From: an uncultured Bacteroidales bacterium
GTDB lineage: Bacteria > Bacteroidota > Bacteroidia > Bacteroidales > UBA932
Length of the DNA stretch: 64,000 nucleotides
Assembly: GCA_947179325.1 (NCBI GenBank)
Contig: CAMXAU010000002.1
Coordinates: 156,145-220,144 of the forward strand
Direction of reading: 5' to 3'
This document shows positions 44,409 to 54,237 of the stretch, piece by piece. The notes beneath the pieces are model-generated. The model ran no database searches and had not been told where the DNA came from. It was given only the letters and a program-made list of their open reading frames with translations. The translations under genes were made by a program, and so were the position numbers. Each line of letters begins with the position of its first letter. Position 1 is the stretch's first letter.

Positions 44409-45227
44409 TCAAGGTATAAGGACTTCAAATGTCTCGGTATAGTTGTACCTGCGCACATTGGCAGTCTCATAGTTGATACGTGCTGCTACACGCACATACA
44501 TGTGACGGCCGGACGGGATGACACCATTTGTGCGAAGTTCCACCACCTGCCCGAGCTTAGAATCGAATGCAGAGCCGCTATACTCGGTATAGCTTGACCA
44601 CTCAGTGTCATGCGACCTGTATCCGACGCTCGGGTTATATCCGACATAGAGCTGGATGTCAGTGATGTTTGCATATTCGTCCTTCCAGTCCCCTGTCTTG
44701 CTGATGGCAGCCTTCAGGGCATCCTTTGATATTGCGCGCGACACACGAACCTTGGCAACCACCTTACCGTCAGCGACCTGCGGATAGTCCTCAAACTCAA
44801 CCTTAAGAAAAGGCTGTACATAGAAATCAACCTCACATGGGACACCTTTCTTTATGTTGATGTTCTGGGACCCGTCAGCTACAGGCACGCCCTGGGCGTC
44901 ATCCATCACAATCGGGACAAACGGCCCATCCACCGTAACGTTGTATCTTCCAGGGAAAAGCTTGGTATTCTGGAAGGTGCCGTCTGGCATACAGTTGAAG
45001 TCCTGCGGTGTAACCTCATTCCCTGCATCCTCCCATTCCAGGTCAAGGAGACGCACACGTATCCCCTCGCTCCCCTGGTCTGTCAGCACTGGATTTCCAT
45101 CCATATCCATGACACGTCCCCTGAGCGTCTCGTCAGGAGCCTCATAATTGTCCAGCTTAAACAGGGAACAGGATGCCAGGGACATCATTCCTGAAGCCAG
45201 AAGCATATATAATGTAATCTTTCTCAT
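44409..45227 (-). CDS. DUF3823 lipoprotein (SusE-position binding protein)
   Basis: This 272-residue lipoprotein has a signal ending at SLASC (Cys at 20). A DUF3823 N-terminal beta domain (TLRGRVMDMDGNPVLTDQGS, RVRLLDLEWED) is followed by a second beta sandwich (FLKVEFEDYPQVADGKVVAK, ITDIQLYVGYNPSVGY). The family is found right after SusD in alpha-mannan loci of Bacteroides. No catalytic residues are seen, so a surface binding or assembly role is likely. The gene lies 26 bases after SusD and 10 bases before the GH76 start. Confidence 0.87.
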   Translation of the reverse strand: MRKITLYMLLASGMMSLASCSLFKLDNYEAPDETLRGRVMDMDGNPVLTDQGSEGIRVRLLDLEWEDAGNEVTPQDFNCMPDGTFQNTKLFPGRYNVTVDGPFVPIVMDDAQGVPVADGSQNINIKKGVPCEVDFYVQPFLKVEFEDYPQVADGKVVAKVRVSRAISKDALKAAISKTGDWKDEYANITDIQLYVGYNPSVGYRSHDTEWSSYTEYSGSAFDSKLGQVVELRTNGVIPSGRHMYVRVAARINYETANVRRYNYTETFEVLIP

Positions 45228-45253
45228 AATTACTTCGCAAGTTTTGTCTGTTA

Positions 45254-47350
45254 TTAATATCTGTTTGGCTGCTGGTCGATTACAGGACTCTTGGTCACCT
45301 CATTGCCAGGTATGGAGAAATAGTAGTCAACAGTGTTGTAGCTGAACTCCTTATTGCCAATATTGTCAAAATGTGTATCAAAGAACCATTTCCCTGAATC
45401 AGAAGAGTAGAAAGGGAAGATGCCGCGGAAACGGAACCTTGTGTCATTGCTGAATCCCTCCTTGCCACGTCCGTCAGGCCAGAATCCGTCCCTGTTGCTG
45501 TAGTCCAGTACCCTCCAGCGCCTGAGGTCCCATTTGGTCTTCTGCTCGAATGCAAGCTCCTTGCGGCGTTCCTTGCGCACTATGTCGCGCGAGGCTATGT
45601 CCCCGCCAAGCTTGCTCCCGATCACATTGGCACCGGCCCTCTGCTGAAGCTCCTGGACTGCCTCTGTGGCAACCTGGAGCATATCATCACCGTCAACAGG
45701 GCAAGAGGCCCCTGCCAATGAAAGCTCAACCGCAGATTCTGCCGCAGCAAGAAGTACATCCGCATAGCGCATAAGGATGAAAGGCTGGTCGGACATGCCT
45801 TCACCGATATTCTCGATTGTAGCATCAGGGTCGAGGTACTTGCGCAGATGAAGCCCTGTAAGTGTCGCCTCCTTGTAGTTGAAGAAAGGACCGTTTGCAC
45901 CGGCTGAATTCATCACAGTGCCATCACTGAGCGTCACTACCTCAGGCTGTGCCGGATTTCCTGTCATGTACAATGTCTTTGGAGCCTTTCCATATGCATC
46001 AAGCCCGGTATACGGATTTGCCGCGTTATTGTATGAATATGAACTGAAGAACGGAGAGATTCCATTTGAGGCGTCACCGGTATAGACTCCGAGATAGACC
46101 TCGATGTCCGTATTCCTGAAACGGTCACCAGGGAAGATCACATATGCCCTCAGGCGAGGCTCCGCATCTGCAAAGAATTCATATGTACTGCCGAACATCA
46201 GATATTTGCCGTCTCCGCAGCTGCTGCCGTCAGTGACACGCAGCTTGCCGTCAGCATATCTGCGGCTCATGCCGTTCCCGAAAGTCTCCGGCCAGTCATA
46301 AAGCTCGATGAAGTCAAGTGTAGGACATGTACCTCCTGAAAGCGGATGGTGCCACAGATAAGGGGAACTGTAGGCATCAAGGCCGTGCGCCAATGTCGGA
46401 TATTCATACTCGCGAGCCAGCATATTCTCTGAGCACGAAAGGTCAGAGAAGAGGTCAACCATATTCTGGTATTTTGCCTCAGGAGTGTCAGAAGCCGCCT
46501 TGCGCAAAGAGAAGCGTCCGCTCTTCATCACCTCCCTTGCAGCCTTGTACGCCTCCGCGAAATACTTTTCAGATGCAGCCTTGGAAGTTGCAGGGTCGAA
46601 TCCCATTACGCGCACTCCGGTCTTGCTTCCGAATCCTGTAAGATTCCCCTGGACTGTCTCATTGTACTTTGCCACTGATCCGGCATAGAGCATAGCCTCC
46701 GCCTTGAATGCAAGCGCAACATATCTATTAGCCGTGCCTGCAATGGTTGACTGCGCTGAAAGAAGCTCTGCCGCCATGTCAAAGTCCGCAAGAATCTGGT
46801 CCCAGGTCTCCTCCTCTGTCGAGCGCGGAATCTCAAACTGCTCTGCATCACCATTATACTGAGCCTCTTTCAGTGTAAGCGGAACTCCGCCATAGCGTCG
46901 TGCCATCTGATAGAACGAATAGGCCCTGACAAAATACGCCTGCCCTATATAGTTGTTGACCTCAAGCTCGGCAAAATTGCCGGCATATTCAGGCATCGTC
47001 TCGATGAGGTGGTTCGCCTCGCGGATAAGCGTAAAGGAATTTCCCCACCACGCAGTATCCTCACCGGTGAAAGATGTGCTGATTCCATCCCTGTTGATAG
47101 CCTCACCTGTGCCTTCAATTCCCAATGCGCCAAGCCATGACGAACGGTTGAAGCCCCACTGCGCCATATACTTGAAATCCTCCCATGGCATCTGGGCATA
47201 CAGCCGCGCAAGATAGACTTTCACTCCCGCATTCGTTGTCAGGAGATCATCGTCAGTCCATATATTCTTTGGCGTCCTGTCCATGTCCACGCAGGAGACT
47301 GCTGCAAGAAGGACTATTATTGAATATAATATTCTGTTTTTCATACTCAT
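45254..47350 (-). CDS. SusD/RagB-like surface glycan-binding lipoprotein
   Basis: This 698-residue protein is longer than the usual 500-600. It has a lipoprotein signal (IIVLLAAVSC) and the SusD core: YIGQAYFVRAYSFYQMARRY, GGVPLTLKEA, YVALAFKAEAMLYAGSVAKY, RYADVLLAAAESAVE and RKERRKELAFEQKTKWDLRR. The extra length lies in the middle, including VYTGDASNGISPFFSSYSYN. It pairs with the SusC encoded 11 bases upstream. By neighbouring GH76 genes the ligand is probably yeast alpha-mannan. Start at 47350; an ATG two codons later is also possible. Confidence 0.95.
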   Translation of the reverse strand: MSMKNRILYSIIVLLAAVSCVDMDRTPKNIWTDDDLLTTNAGVKVYLARLYAQMPWEDFKYMAQWGFNRSSWLGALGIEGTGEAINRDGISTSFTGEDTAWWGNSFTLIREANHLIETMPEYAGNFAELEVNNYIGQAYFVRAYSFYQMARRYGGVPLTLKEAQYNGDAEQFEIPRSTEEETWDQILADFDMAAELLSAQSTIAGTANRYVALAFKAEAMLYAGSVAKYNETVQGNLTGFGSKTGVRVMGFDPATSKAASEKYFAEAYKAAREVMKSGRFSLRKAASDTPEAKYQNMVDLFSDLSCSENMLAREYEYPTLAHGLDAYSSPYLWHHPLSGGTCPTLDFIELYDWPETFGNGMSRRYADGKLRVTDGSSCGDGKYLMFGSTYEFFADAEPRLRAYVIFPGDRFRNTDIEVYLGVYTGDASNGISPFFSSYSYNNAANPYTGLDAYGKAPKTLYMTGNPAQPEVVTLSDGTVMNSAGANGPFFNYKEATLTGLHLRKYLDPDATIENIGEGMSDQPFILMRYADVLLAAAESAVELSLAGASCPVDGDDMLQVATEAVQELQQRAGANVIGSKLGGDIASRDIVRKERRKELAFEQKTKWDLRRWRVLDYSNRDGFWPDGRGKEGFSNDTRFRFRGIFPFYSSDSGKWFFDTHFDNIGNKEFSYNTVDYYFSIPGNEVTKSPVIDQQPNRY

Positions 47351-47361
47351 TTAATTTGATA

Positions 47362-50300
47362 TTAGAATGAAAGGTTAAGACCAAGAGTATATGTCTTGTT
47401 AAGAGGATACAGACGCCCGAGGTCATCTCCAGGATGTTCCGGGTCGACGAATTTAAGCCCTGTAATTGTCAACGGGTTATAGGCATTGAAGAACACCCTG
47501 AGGCCGAAATCCCTCATTCCGTGCGACTTGAACTTAGGCAAAGTATATCCTATCTCGATGCTCTTGAGGCGGAGGAACGCGGAGCTTACCCTGTTGAACT
47601 GGGAGTTCGCGTCAGGATAATGCCCTGTATATCCATAGTATCCGCTGACCCATTCAAGAGACGGGTCATATATGTCGTAGGACCCGTTCGCAGGATGCCA
47701 CCTGTCCATATACTGCTCCAGTACTCCACCGGCCCCGTTAGTGTTGCCCCAGATGCTGTAGAGAGGCTCCTGATATATATATGACCCGAGGGCGCTTCCC
47801 TGGAAAAGCATACTGAAGTCAAGGCATTTCCAGCTGAGCCTGAAGTCAAGGCTGTAGTTGAGCCAAGGTGTCTGGTCATATGCATAAGGGTGCATATCAC
47901 TGCCGTTGATTTCACCGTCCCCGTTCCAGTCAAGATACTTGTAGTCTCCAGGAAGCACATAGTTGTCCTTATATATAGGATATGTCCATATGTCATCCCA
48001 GCTCTCATAGCGTCCTGCACTCTCATATCCGAACTGCACACCCTGGTAGCGGTCTGTCAGGTTGTCATTTCTCCACTGGTCATAGCGGTTTCCGAATTTT
48101 CTCACAGAAACATTGTTCACAACCTTCTGCCTTGTGACAGTGGCCATACCCTTGATTTCATACATGAAGTCACCCACCTTGTTCCTGTGGCTCAGCTCAA
48201 GCTCAAGACCGAAATGGCAGTCAGAGTTTGCATTCCTGACAGGAGCGGTCGCACCCACGACTGTAGGAAGCTCTGTGCTGCTGGAAGCCATCATACCTGT
48301 CCTCAGACGGTAGAAGTAGTCAAATGAAAGGCCGAGCATTCCGTTCCACGCCTGGAAATCCACTCCGACATCGAATGTCTTCATCACAAGCCATGTGATG
48401 TCAACGTTAGGAAGAGGCTGAGGCTCCACATTGTAGACCCACTCATTCCCGAAATAATATCCAGGTGCATATCCGGTGTACCATCCCTTGTCATTGGTCT
48501 CTCCACCCTTATATCTATATCCGGACACCCACTGGTAATTGAATCCGTCTGCGGAATCATCTCCAGTCATACCGTAGCTCGCACGTATCTTCAGCTGGTT
48601 GATGAACGACAGGGCTGGGCAATCCTTGAAGAACGGCTCCTCGGAAATCCTCCATCCTGCAGACACCGAAGGGAAGAATCCCCACTGATGTCCTGGAGCG
48701 AACTTGGTGGATCCGTCATAGCGGAACTGCCCTTCCAGAAGATAACGGTTGTCATAGGAATAGTTCACACGTCCCATGAGAGACTGGTATGCAATGTCAT
48801 AGAGGTCACCAAGACCTGTATTCGTACCAATGAGCTGCCCCTGTCCGTTAAGTGCAGTCAAAGTGGCTGAGCCTGTAGCAAGCTCACCGACTGCATAATA
48901 GTTGTCACCTTTGCGCACCTGTGTCTCATATCCTATGAGCGCACCTACATGATGCTTCTCCGCAAATGTCCTGTCATAGTTCAGCATCACCTGCGCAAGG
49001 GTCTGCTGCTTTGTATAGTTCTCCTTGCGGAGCCTGTTCGTGTGGTCGGGATACTGCTTAGGAACATATTCCCCTGTCACTGCATCCTTCTGATAGAGAT
49101 AGAATTCCTTGCGGAATATCTCGTTGTTGTCCTGGCGGAAGTCATAGCTGAACATGGCCTTTGCACTCAATCCCCTCAGGACATCCGTTGCTGCACCGAA
49201 GTCATATGAAAGGGTCGCCGCCCCATTGAATGTCTTCTTGTTGTATTTCCTGTATCCGGACACATCAGATGTCATCATGGCCACAGGGTTGTTCATGAGG
49301 TCAAGCCCGTCAGCGTTGAACATGGTATGCGCCTCATCAATATATGCAGGGGCAAGGGGTCCCTGTGCCCAATACTGCTTGATAAGGTCCACAGAACTGA
49401 AATACGGGTTGTTCTGGTCGTCTATAAGCCCTGAGAGATTAAGGTCAAACCTTAGCCCGCGTGCAATCTCGGCCGTGATGTTTGCCCTGATATTGTATTT
49501 GCTGTAGTTAAGGTCACCTGACTTGAAGAAGCTGTCCTGGAATGTATATCCCATGCTGGTATAGAACTGGATCTTCTCATTTCCTCCGCTTATGCTCAGG
49601 TCATGCTGTGTCTGCGGTGCCCAGCTGGCTATCATGAGACTGTTCCAGTCTGCACCGGTCAGCTCGCCGGACCTGTATTTCTCCAGATACTCGTCTGTAA
49701 AGGCAAGGCTTCCGTTATGGACAACATTCATTGCCTTCTCATTATAGAGCATCATCGCGTCTACCGGGTCAACAACCCCAGGGAACGATGACGGTGTCTG
49801 GAATGTGAACGAGCCATTATAGTTCACCTTTGTCTTGCCTTCGCTTCCCTTCTTTGTAGTGACAAGGAGCACACCGTTTCCACCACGGACACCATAGATG
49901 GCCGCAGCTGCATCCTTAAGTATTGAGACATTGTCTATGTCTGCCGCATTAAGCCTGTTGAAGTCCGCCATCTCGCGCGGGACACCGTCAATGATGACAA
50001 GGACTCCTCCCATGCCACGTATGTCAATGGATGCATTATATGAACCTGGCTCAGCACTCTTCTGCCAGACACGGAGTCCTGACAGGCGTCCTGTAAGCAT
50101 ATTCACAGGGTTCTCTGACTTTGTCTTGATCATGTCATCGCTGTTCACGGCCGCCACCGCACCAGTAATGGAGCCTTTCTTCTGTGTTCCATATCCCACC
50201 ACGACACTCTCATCAAGGAAAGTATTGTCCTGGGACATCATGACATTGATCACAGAACGTCCGTTGACAGGAATCTCCACGGTAGCAAACCCGACTGACG

Positions 50301-50544
50301 AGAACTCCAGGACTGCGTCTGAAGGCACTTCAATCAGATAATTTCCATCAAGGTCAGAAGGCACACCGGTTGTGTGTCCCTTAATCATGACACTGGCCCC
50401 GATAACAGGCTGGCCGGTGTCGTCAGTCACGGCTCCAGATACCTTAATGGTATTCTGGGCGAATGTCAGTATTGGCGAGCACATAAGGATGACCGCCACA
50501 ACAATGCTCGAAAAGCACGATCTCGGTTTATCGTATTTTCTCAT
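47362..50544 (-). CDS. SusC/RagA TonB-dependent outer-membrane transporter
   Basis: This 1060-residue protein has a signal peptide (about 1-29, LTFAQN) and a CarboxypepD_reg-like domain at about 33-110 (VSGAVTDDTGQPVIGASVMI). A plug follows at about 115-235 (VVVGYGTQKKGSITGAVAAV, GGVLVIIDGVPREMADFN, GVLLVTTKKGSEGKTKV), then the barrel ending in TLGLNLSF. It has no STN domain, so it is not tied to a sigma/anti-sigma pair. It would import mannan oligosaccharides made at the surface by the GH76 enzyme encoded 11 bases upstream. Confidence 0.96.
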   Translation of the reverse strand: MRKYDKPRSCFSSIVVAVILMCSPILTFAQNTIKVSGAVTDDTGQPVIGASVMIKGHTTGVPSDLDGNYLIEVPSDAVLEFSSVGFATVEIPVNGRSVINVMMSQDNTFLDESVVVGYGTQKKGSITGAVAAVNSDDMIKTKSENPVNMLTGRLSGLRVWQKSAEPGSYNASIDIRGMGGVLVIIDGVPREMADFNRLNAADIDNVSILKDAAAAIYGVRGGNGVLLVTTKKGSEGKTKVNYNGSFTFQTPSSFPGVVDPVDAMMLYNEKAMNVVHNGSLAFTDEYLEKYRSGELTGADWNSLMIASWAPQTQHDLSISGGNEKIQFYTSMGYTFQDSFFKSGDLNYSKYNIRANITAEIARGLRFDLNLSGLIDDQNNPYFSSVDLIKQYWAQGPLAPAYIDEAHTMFNADGLDLMNNPVAMMTSDVSGYRKYNKKTFNGAATLSYDFGAATDVLRGLSAKAMFSYDFRQDNNEIFRKEFYLYQKDAVTGEYVPKQYPDHTNRLRKENYTKQQTLAQVMLNYDRTFAEKHHVGALIGYETQVRKGDNYYAVGELATGSATLTALNGQGQLIGTNTGLGDLYDIAYQSLMGRVNYSYDNRYLLEGQFRYDGSTKFAPGHQWGFFPSVSAGWRISEEPFFKDCPALSFINQLKIRASYGMTGDDSADGFNYQWVSGYRYKGGETNDKGWYTGYAPGYYFGNEWVYNVEPQPLPNVDITWLVMKTFDVGVDFQAWNGMLGLSFDYFYRLRTGMMASSSTELPTVVGATAPVRNANSDCHFGLELELSHRNKVGDFMYEIKGMATVTRQKVVNNVSVRKFGNRYDQWRNDNLTDRYQGVQFGYESAGRYESWDDIWTYPIYKDNYVLPGDYKYLDWNGDGEINGSDMHPYAYDQTPWLNYSLDFRLSWKCLDFSMLFQGSALGSYIYQEPLYSIWGNTNGAGGVLEQYMDRWHPANGSYDIYDPSLEWVSGYYGYTGHYPDANSQFNRVSSAFLRLKSIEIGYTLPKFKSHGMRDFGLRVFFNAYNPLTITGLKFVDPEHPGDDLGRLYPLNKTYTLGLNLSF

Positions 50545-50555
50545 ATAGTGGTTAT

Positions 50556-52004
50556 TTAGTTTTCCAATTCATATTTAGCAAGCAAAGCAAACTGGGCAGC
50601 ATACGCGAACTGGTCGCGTCCCCTGACAGTCCTCTTGGTCCTGTCGTTTGCCCATCCGAGGTAGAGGCTGTTAGGCATCATGCCTTCATACAGGAAATTA
50701 TCGTACGCATGGTCATATACCTGCTGGAAGCTGTCAACCGGAAGTGCAGCCCCATTATACGCCGGATAGGCATCGATATATCCCCTGAGAAGAACAGCAT
50801 TGAACCAGCTGTTGTTACCGCTGAAATCATATGTATACAATCCTTCCACGGTCTCATCCGGCTTCGCGAAATATTTGAAGCTCGCATCTGTAAGACGCTG
50901 TATATCCGTAAGGTAAGCATTATCTCCTGTCACCCTGTAAAGGTCAGCTGCGCCCGAAAGGATTGCACCGCTGTTGTAGGAATGGGCAGGACCGACACGG
51001 TCTTTCAGGTTCGTATGCCTCCTGTACTCGACCCCGTCCACAGTCTCATACACGACCTTTCCTCCTGTATCATCCCCTCCCATCATGTCATCATAGACTC
51101 CATCAGACCTGAGAAGATGGCTTTTCTGGTAGTCATATACCTTTATGGCATATGACAGATAGTATTCGCTTTTGTCCATCTGCTCAACTTTGCGGGTCTT
51201 CCTGTCCGACGGATCGATATAATACCTGTCAGCCTTCTCACCTTTTCCTTTATATATGTCTGAAAGCCAGACAAGGGGGCTTATGAACGGGCCATTGCTG
51301 CAGGAATGCTTCGAGACATATCCAGGGCCCCATGTGATTCCGCCATATTCATTCCCGTCCTCATCAACATGGCAGTCAAAGCCGTCAATGACATATTCAG
51401 CAAGGTATTCGGCCTTGTCCAGATAGCTCCTGTCACCTGTCGCATACCACACCTCAATGAAATCACGGATAATCCACATCTGGTCATCATACACATTAAG
51501 TATACCTGATACATTGTTGGCTCCCGGAGCAGAAGCCCTCGGCACACCATACACAGTCCATGTCCTGTTGTTCTTCGTGTACGATGTCAGTGAGTAAGTC
51601 CCCTCATAGTATGCCATGCCCTGGTATAGCCGGTCCAGCAGAGACTTATATCTTGAGAAATGCAGGTCATACAGTTCCGTATCACCAGCCTCTTTCTGAA
51701 GATGGAGTGCATAAAGGATATTAGTCACAGCCTCAAAGGCGCTTGAGTATTCCCATATGTTCTCATACCCGGTATCTGTCACCTGTCCTGTATATGGATT
51801 ATAGGACTTGAACATTCCAAGTTCGGAACTTATATATGCGGCTGCCGCTGCATCAGTGATGGCCATTGCCCGCTCTATATTCTGCGTCGCAAGGTCAACC
51901 CTGGCGACAGGGGCATTCTCCCCCGGTGCCGGAGTCCGCTCACACGAGACAGCCCATGTACTGAAGACAGACAGGCATATAATGAAAAACAAGATCTTCT
52001 TCAT
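50556..52004 (-). CDS. GH76 alpha-1,6-mannanase, lipoprotein
   Basis: Start set at the ATG at 52004 (482 residues; the codon two upstream is TTG). The lipoprotein signal ends STWAVSC. The GH76 barrel is recognised by VYDDQMWIIRDFIEVWYATG with the paired catalytic aspartates, by GITWGPGYVSKH and by the C-terminal YAAQFALLAKYELE. It lacks close similarity to the second GH76 of this operon in the stretches visible here, so the two probably differ in preferred chain length or location (surface versus periplasm). It follows the surface binding protein and precedes SusC, the order seen in Bacteroides alpha-mannan loci. Confidence 0.92.
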   Translation of the reverse strand: MKKILFFIICLSVFSTWAVSCERTPAPGENAPVARVDLATQNIERAMAITDAAAAAYISSELGMFKSYNPYTGQVTDTGYENIWEYSSAFEAVTNILYALHLQKEAGDTELYDLHFSRYKSLLDRLYQGMAYYEGTYSLTSYTKNNRTWTVYGVPRASAPGANNVSGILNVYDDQMWIIRDFIEVWYATGDRSYLDKAEYLAEYVIDGFDCHVDEDGNEYGGITWGPGYVSKHSCSNGPFISPLVWLSDIYKGKGEKADRYYIDPSDRKTRKVEQMDKSEYYLSYAIKVYDYQKSHLLRSDGVYDDMMGGDDTGGKVVYETVDGVEYRRHTNLKDRVGPAHSYNSGAILSGAADLYRVTGDNAYLTDIQRLTDASFKYFAKPDETVEGLYTYDFSGNNSWFNAVLLRGYIDAYPAYNGAALPVDSFQQVYDHAYDNFLYEGMMPNSLYLGWANDRTKRTVRGRDQFAYAAQFALLAKYELEN

Positions 52005-52081
52005 ATGCAAATATCAAGAATTCAAATGACAAGGCGGCTGGCCCAGCAATTATGCATGGGCCGCCCTGCCTTATTCCAGAA

Positions 52082-53899
52082 CTACTTCAGTGTAACACTG
52101 TGGAAGCATACCTTGTTCTCGTCACTGTTCTCCTCGCCTTTATATACACCGATTGCGACAATGACATTCTTTCCGTTGAATTTTGAAAGGTCGTAGACAA
52201 AGTCCGCATACAGCCCGACCTCGCTTTCTGTAGGCTCGCCACGGTTGTTCTTGAACTTCCAGCATCCGTCTTCCGCCTCAACACATTCAACAGCCGTGTT
52301 GGACTTCGGTGCAAGATGCTCGTACTGGCAGTCCTCTGTAATTGCAGTAACCTTGAACACGGTGAAGTTGTCACCGAAGTTGCGGAGCTTGAATGTCAAT
52401 TCATTGCTTCCTGCAGCTATAGGCAGCTTTGTATAGAAATATGCCTCCGGCACCTTAGTGTTCACAACATAGCTGCTGCCTCCATTGGTCTTCATCACAA
52501 ATCCCTGTCCTGCAAATGGCTCAGTATCCTTTGAGACAACCGTGAAGTTCCATGCATAGCCGATATGGTTGTTTGTCCTCCATGACTGGTATCTTTCCTG
52601 GTTGCTGCTGCCTGAAAGGGTAATTCCAGAGAACTCCCTGGATGTCTGCACCATTGTAGAGCGGACAATCTCCTGTGTCATATGCCATCCTTCAAGGCCC
52701 GGTACATCTGTTCCGTATATCCAGTCCCAGCCGGACATCTTCTCGCTTGTGAAGTTTATTCTCCTTATCGCGAGATGCTTTCCCTGGTCGCTCTGCTCAG
52801 CCCTGTAAAGACCGAGACCGATAACAACCTCCTTACCGATAAACTCAGAAAAATCAAAATAGTAGTCTGCATAGTCCTCGGAAGCAGTCTTGACCTTTTC
52901 ACCTACAGCCACTGCTGAAGGCTCTGCCGCGCTCAGGTCTATAGCCACGACACCGAATGTAGTCTCACCGTCCCTGCTGCCGAAAGTCCTTGCGCGTACG
53001 GTCATTATCTTGTTGTCCTCGGTTATGAGCTTGCTTCCCCACACATATGATTCAAGCACATTCGGGTTGGCCGGCTTTGTTGCGTCACCTGATATCTCAA
53101 TGCAGGTTCCCTCACCGTGCTCAGACCAGTCTCCGTAGAAATTGAGCGACCCCATGAAGCATGTAGACCAGTCCCAGCGCGGATACTGCTCTCCGTTTCC
53201 GCCACCACGGTACTCATTATAATACCATTTGTCAGCTTTCTGAAGGTCATTTATTGTAAGGCCAGGAAGAAGCTGTGTCTTAGTAAGCACAACATCCTCT
53301 ACCTGCGCTGTCTTGTCTTCATTGTTGAACATGCTCTCTGTGACAGCCACTGATGTCTCGATGAAGCCATCCGCAGAGACAGTGATTGTATAGTCTGCAA
53401 TTGTAAGGTTCTCAAAGAGATATCTACCATCTGCACCTGTAGTCACAGTTGTCTCGTCTGCATTGCTGAGCTTCACGGTCGCGTTAGCGAGAGGAGCATT
53501 GCTGCTTGTTCCGTCAAGGACAAGTCCCCTGATCATGGCATTGGCAAAATTAAGGGTTGCATTTGCAGTGGCATTCCCGTCTGAATCAAAACGGCTGGCC
53601 GGCACAGTCACATTTGCAGTCTGGTAACCTGTCTTTGTAAATGTAATGACAACAGATGCAGCAGGAACATTCTTAAGTTCATACCGTCCCTCGGCATCAG
53701 TCAGTGCTGAACCGTCGACACCCCTGGCCGTAACGGTGACTCCTTCTATAGGATCCCCCATAGAATCCTTGACTACACCTGACACTGTACCTCCTTTGGC
53801 ACCGCCTTCAGGCTCCTTGTTGCATGATGCACTAAACAATACCATGGAAAGCATGGTCACAACGAGCATAAATGCTCTGGAAATCGATTTGATTCTCAT
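52082..53899 (-). CDS. Surface glycan-binding lipoprotein with two CarboxypepD_reg-like and two C-terminal beta modules
   Basis: Start set at the ATG at 53899 (605 residues), giving a lipoprotein signal LSMVLFSASC; earlier in-frame starts leave the signal internal. Two Ig-like CarboxypepD_reg domains occupy about 28-110 (VSGVVKDSMGDPIEGVTVTA) and 112-195 (IRGLVLDGTSSNAPLANATV). Two larger beta modules follow that look like copies of each other: each ends in YADYYFDFSEFIGKEVVIGL or YADFVYDLSKFNGKNVIVAI and then a charged loop and a final strand. No catalytic residues are seen. It is the first gene of the alpha-mannan operon and probably binds mannan at the cell surface. Confidence 0.82.
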   Translation of the reverse strand: MRIKSISRAFMLVVTMLSMVLFSASCNKEPEGGAKGGTVSGVVKDSMGDPIEGVTVTARGVDGSALTDAEGRYELKNVPAASVVITFTKTGYQTANVTVPASRFDSDGNATANATLNFANAMIRGLVLDGTSSNAPLANATVKLSNADETTVTTGADGRYLFENLTIADYTITVSADGFIETSVAVTESMFNNEDKTAQVEDVVLTKTQLLPGLTINDLQKADKWYYNEYRGGGNGEQYPRWDWSTCFMGSLNFYGDWSEHGEGTCIEISGDATKPANPNVLESYVWGSKLITEDNKIMTVRARTFGSRDGETTFGVVAIDLSAAEPSAVAVGEKVKTASEDYADYYFDFSEFIGKEVVIGLGLYRAEQSDQGKHLAIRRINFTSEKMSGWDWIYGTDVPGLEGWHMTQEIVRSTMVQTSREFSGITLSGSSNQERYQSWRTNNHIGYAWNFTVVSKDTEPFAGQGFVMKTNGGSSYVVNTKVPEAYFYTKLPIAAGSNELTFKLRNFGDNFTVFKVTAITEDCQYEHLAPKSNTAVECVEAEDGCWKFKNNRGEPTESEVGLYADFVYDLSKFNGKNVIVAIGVYKGEENSDENKVCFHSVTLK

Positions 53900-54086
53900 A
53901 ATAAAACTTTTAGTGTTATATGTTTGTATATCCGATGTATTGTCTACGGGATGGATGGCACTGCAGCACGCCTTGCGGCTGCTTAACCAGAGCTCCACAG
54001 TGTTTCCGGCCATATAAAGGCAAGCCCACAATCATCTGTATGCTGTGCAAAAGAAATAGTGCAGGGTAAAAAAAGAGATTAGTTGC

Positions 54087-54127
54087 GGGTTAATTCTGAA
54101 AAAATATCGACATTTATTTTTTAACCC
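54087..54127. promoter_or_regulatory. Candidate operator dyad upstream of the alpha-mannan operon
   Basis: GGGTTAA (54087-54093) and TTAACCC (54121-54127) are exact inverted repeats 27 bases apart, in an A/T-rich segment about 190 bases before the ATG at 53899. GACATTT and GAAAAAAT inside it are shared with the regulator's own upstream region at 40572-40615. No exact TAnnTTTG box is found in 53900-54204. Confidence 0.4.
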
Positions 54128-54204
54128 TGGTTCCACGCGCGCAGAATGCGTTTTTGATATCGGAACACATTAATACAAAGGAAAGAGAGAAGTGCAGATA
54201 AAGA

Positions 54205-54237
54205 GACGGACAGGCCATTTTATCAAGCCTGTCCGTC
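54205..54237 (-). terminator. Terminator-like hairpin after queH
   Basis: GACGGACAGGC (54205-54215) and GCCTGTCCGTC (54227-54237) form a perfect 11-bp stem with an 11-base loop. The stem overlaps the stop codon of queH. The T run on the minus side is short. Confidence 0.6.
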
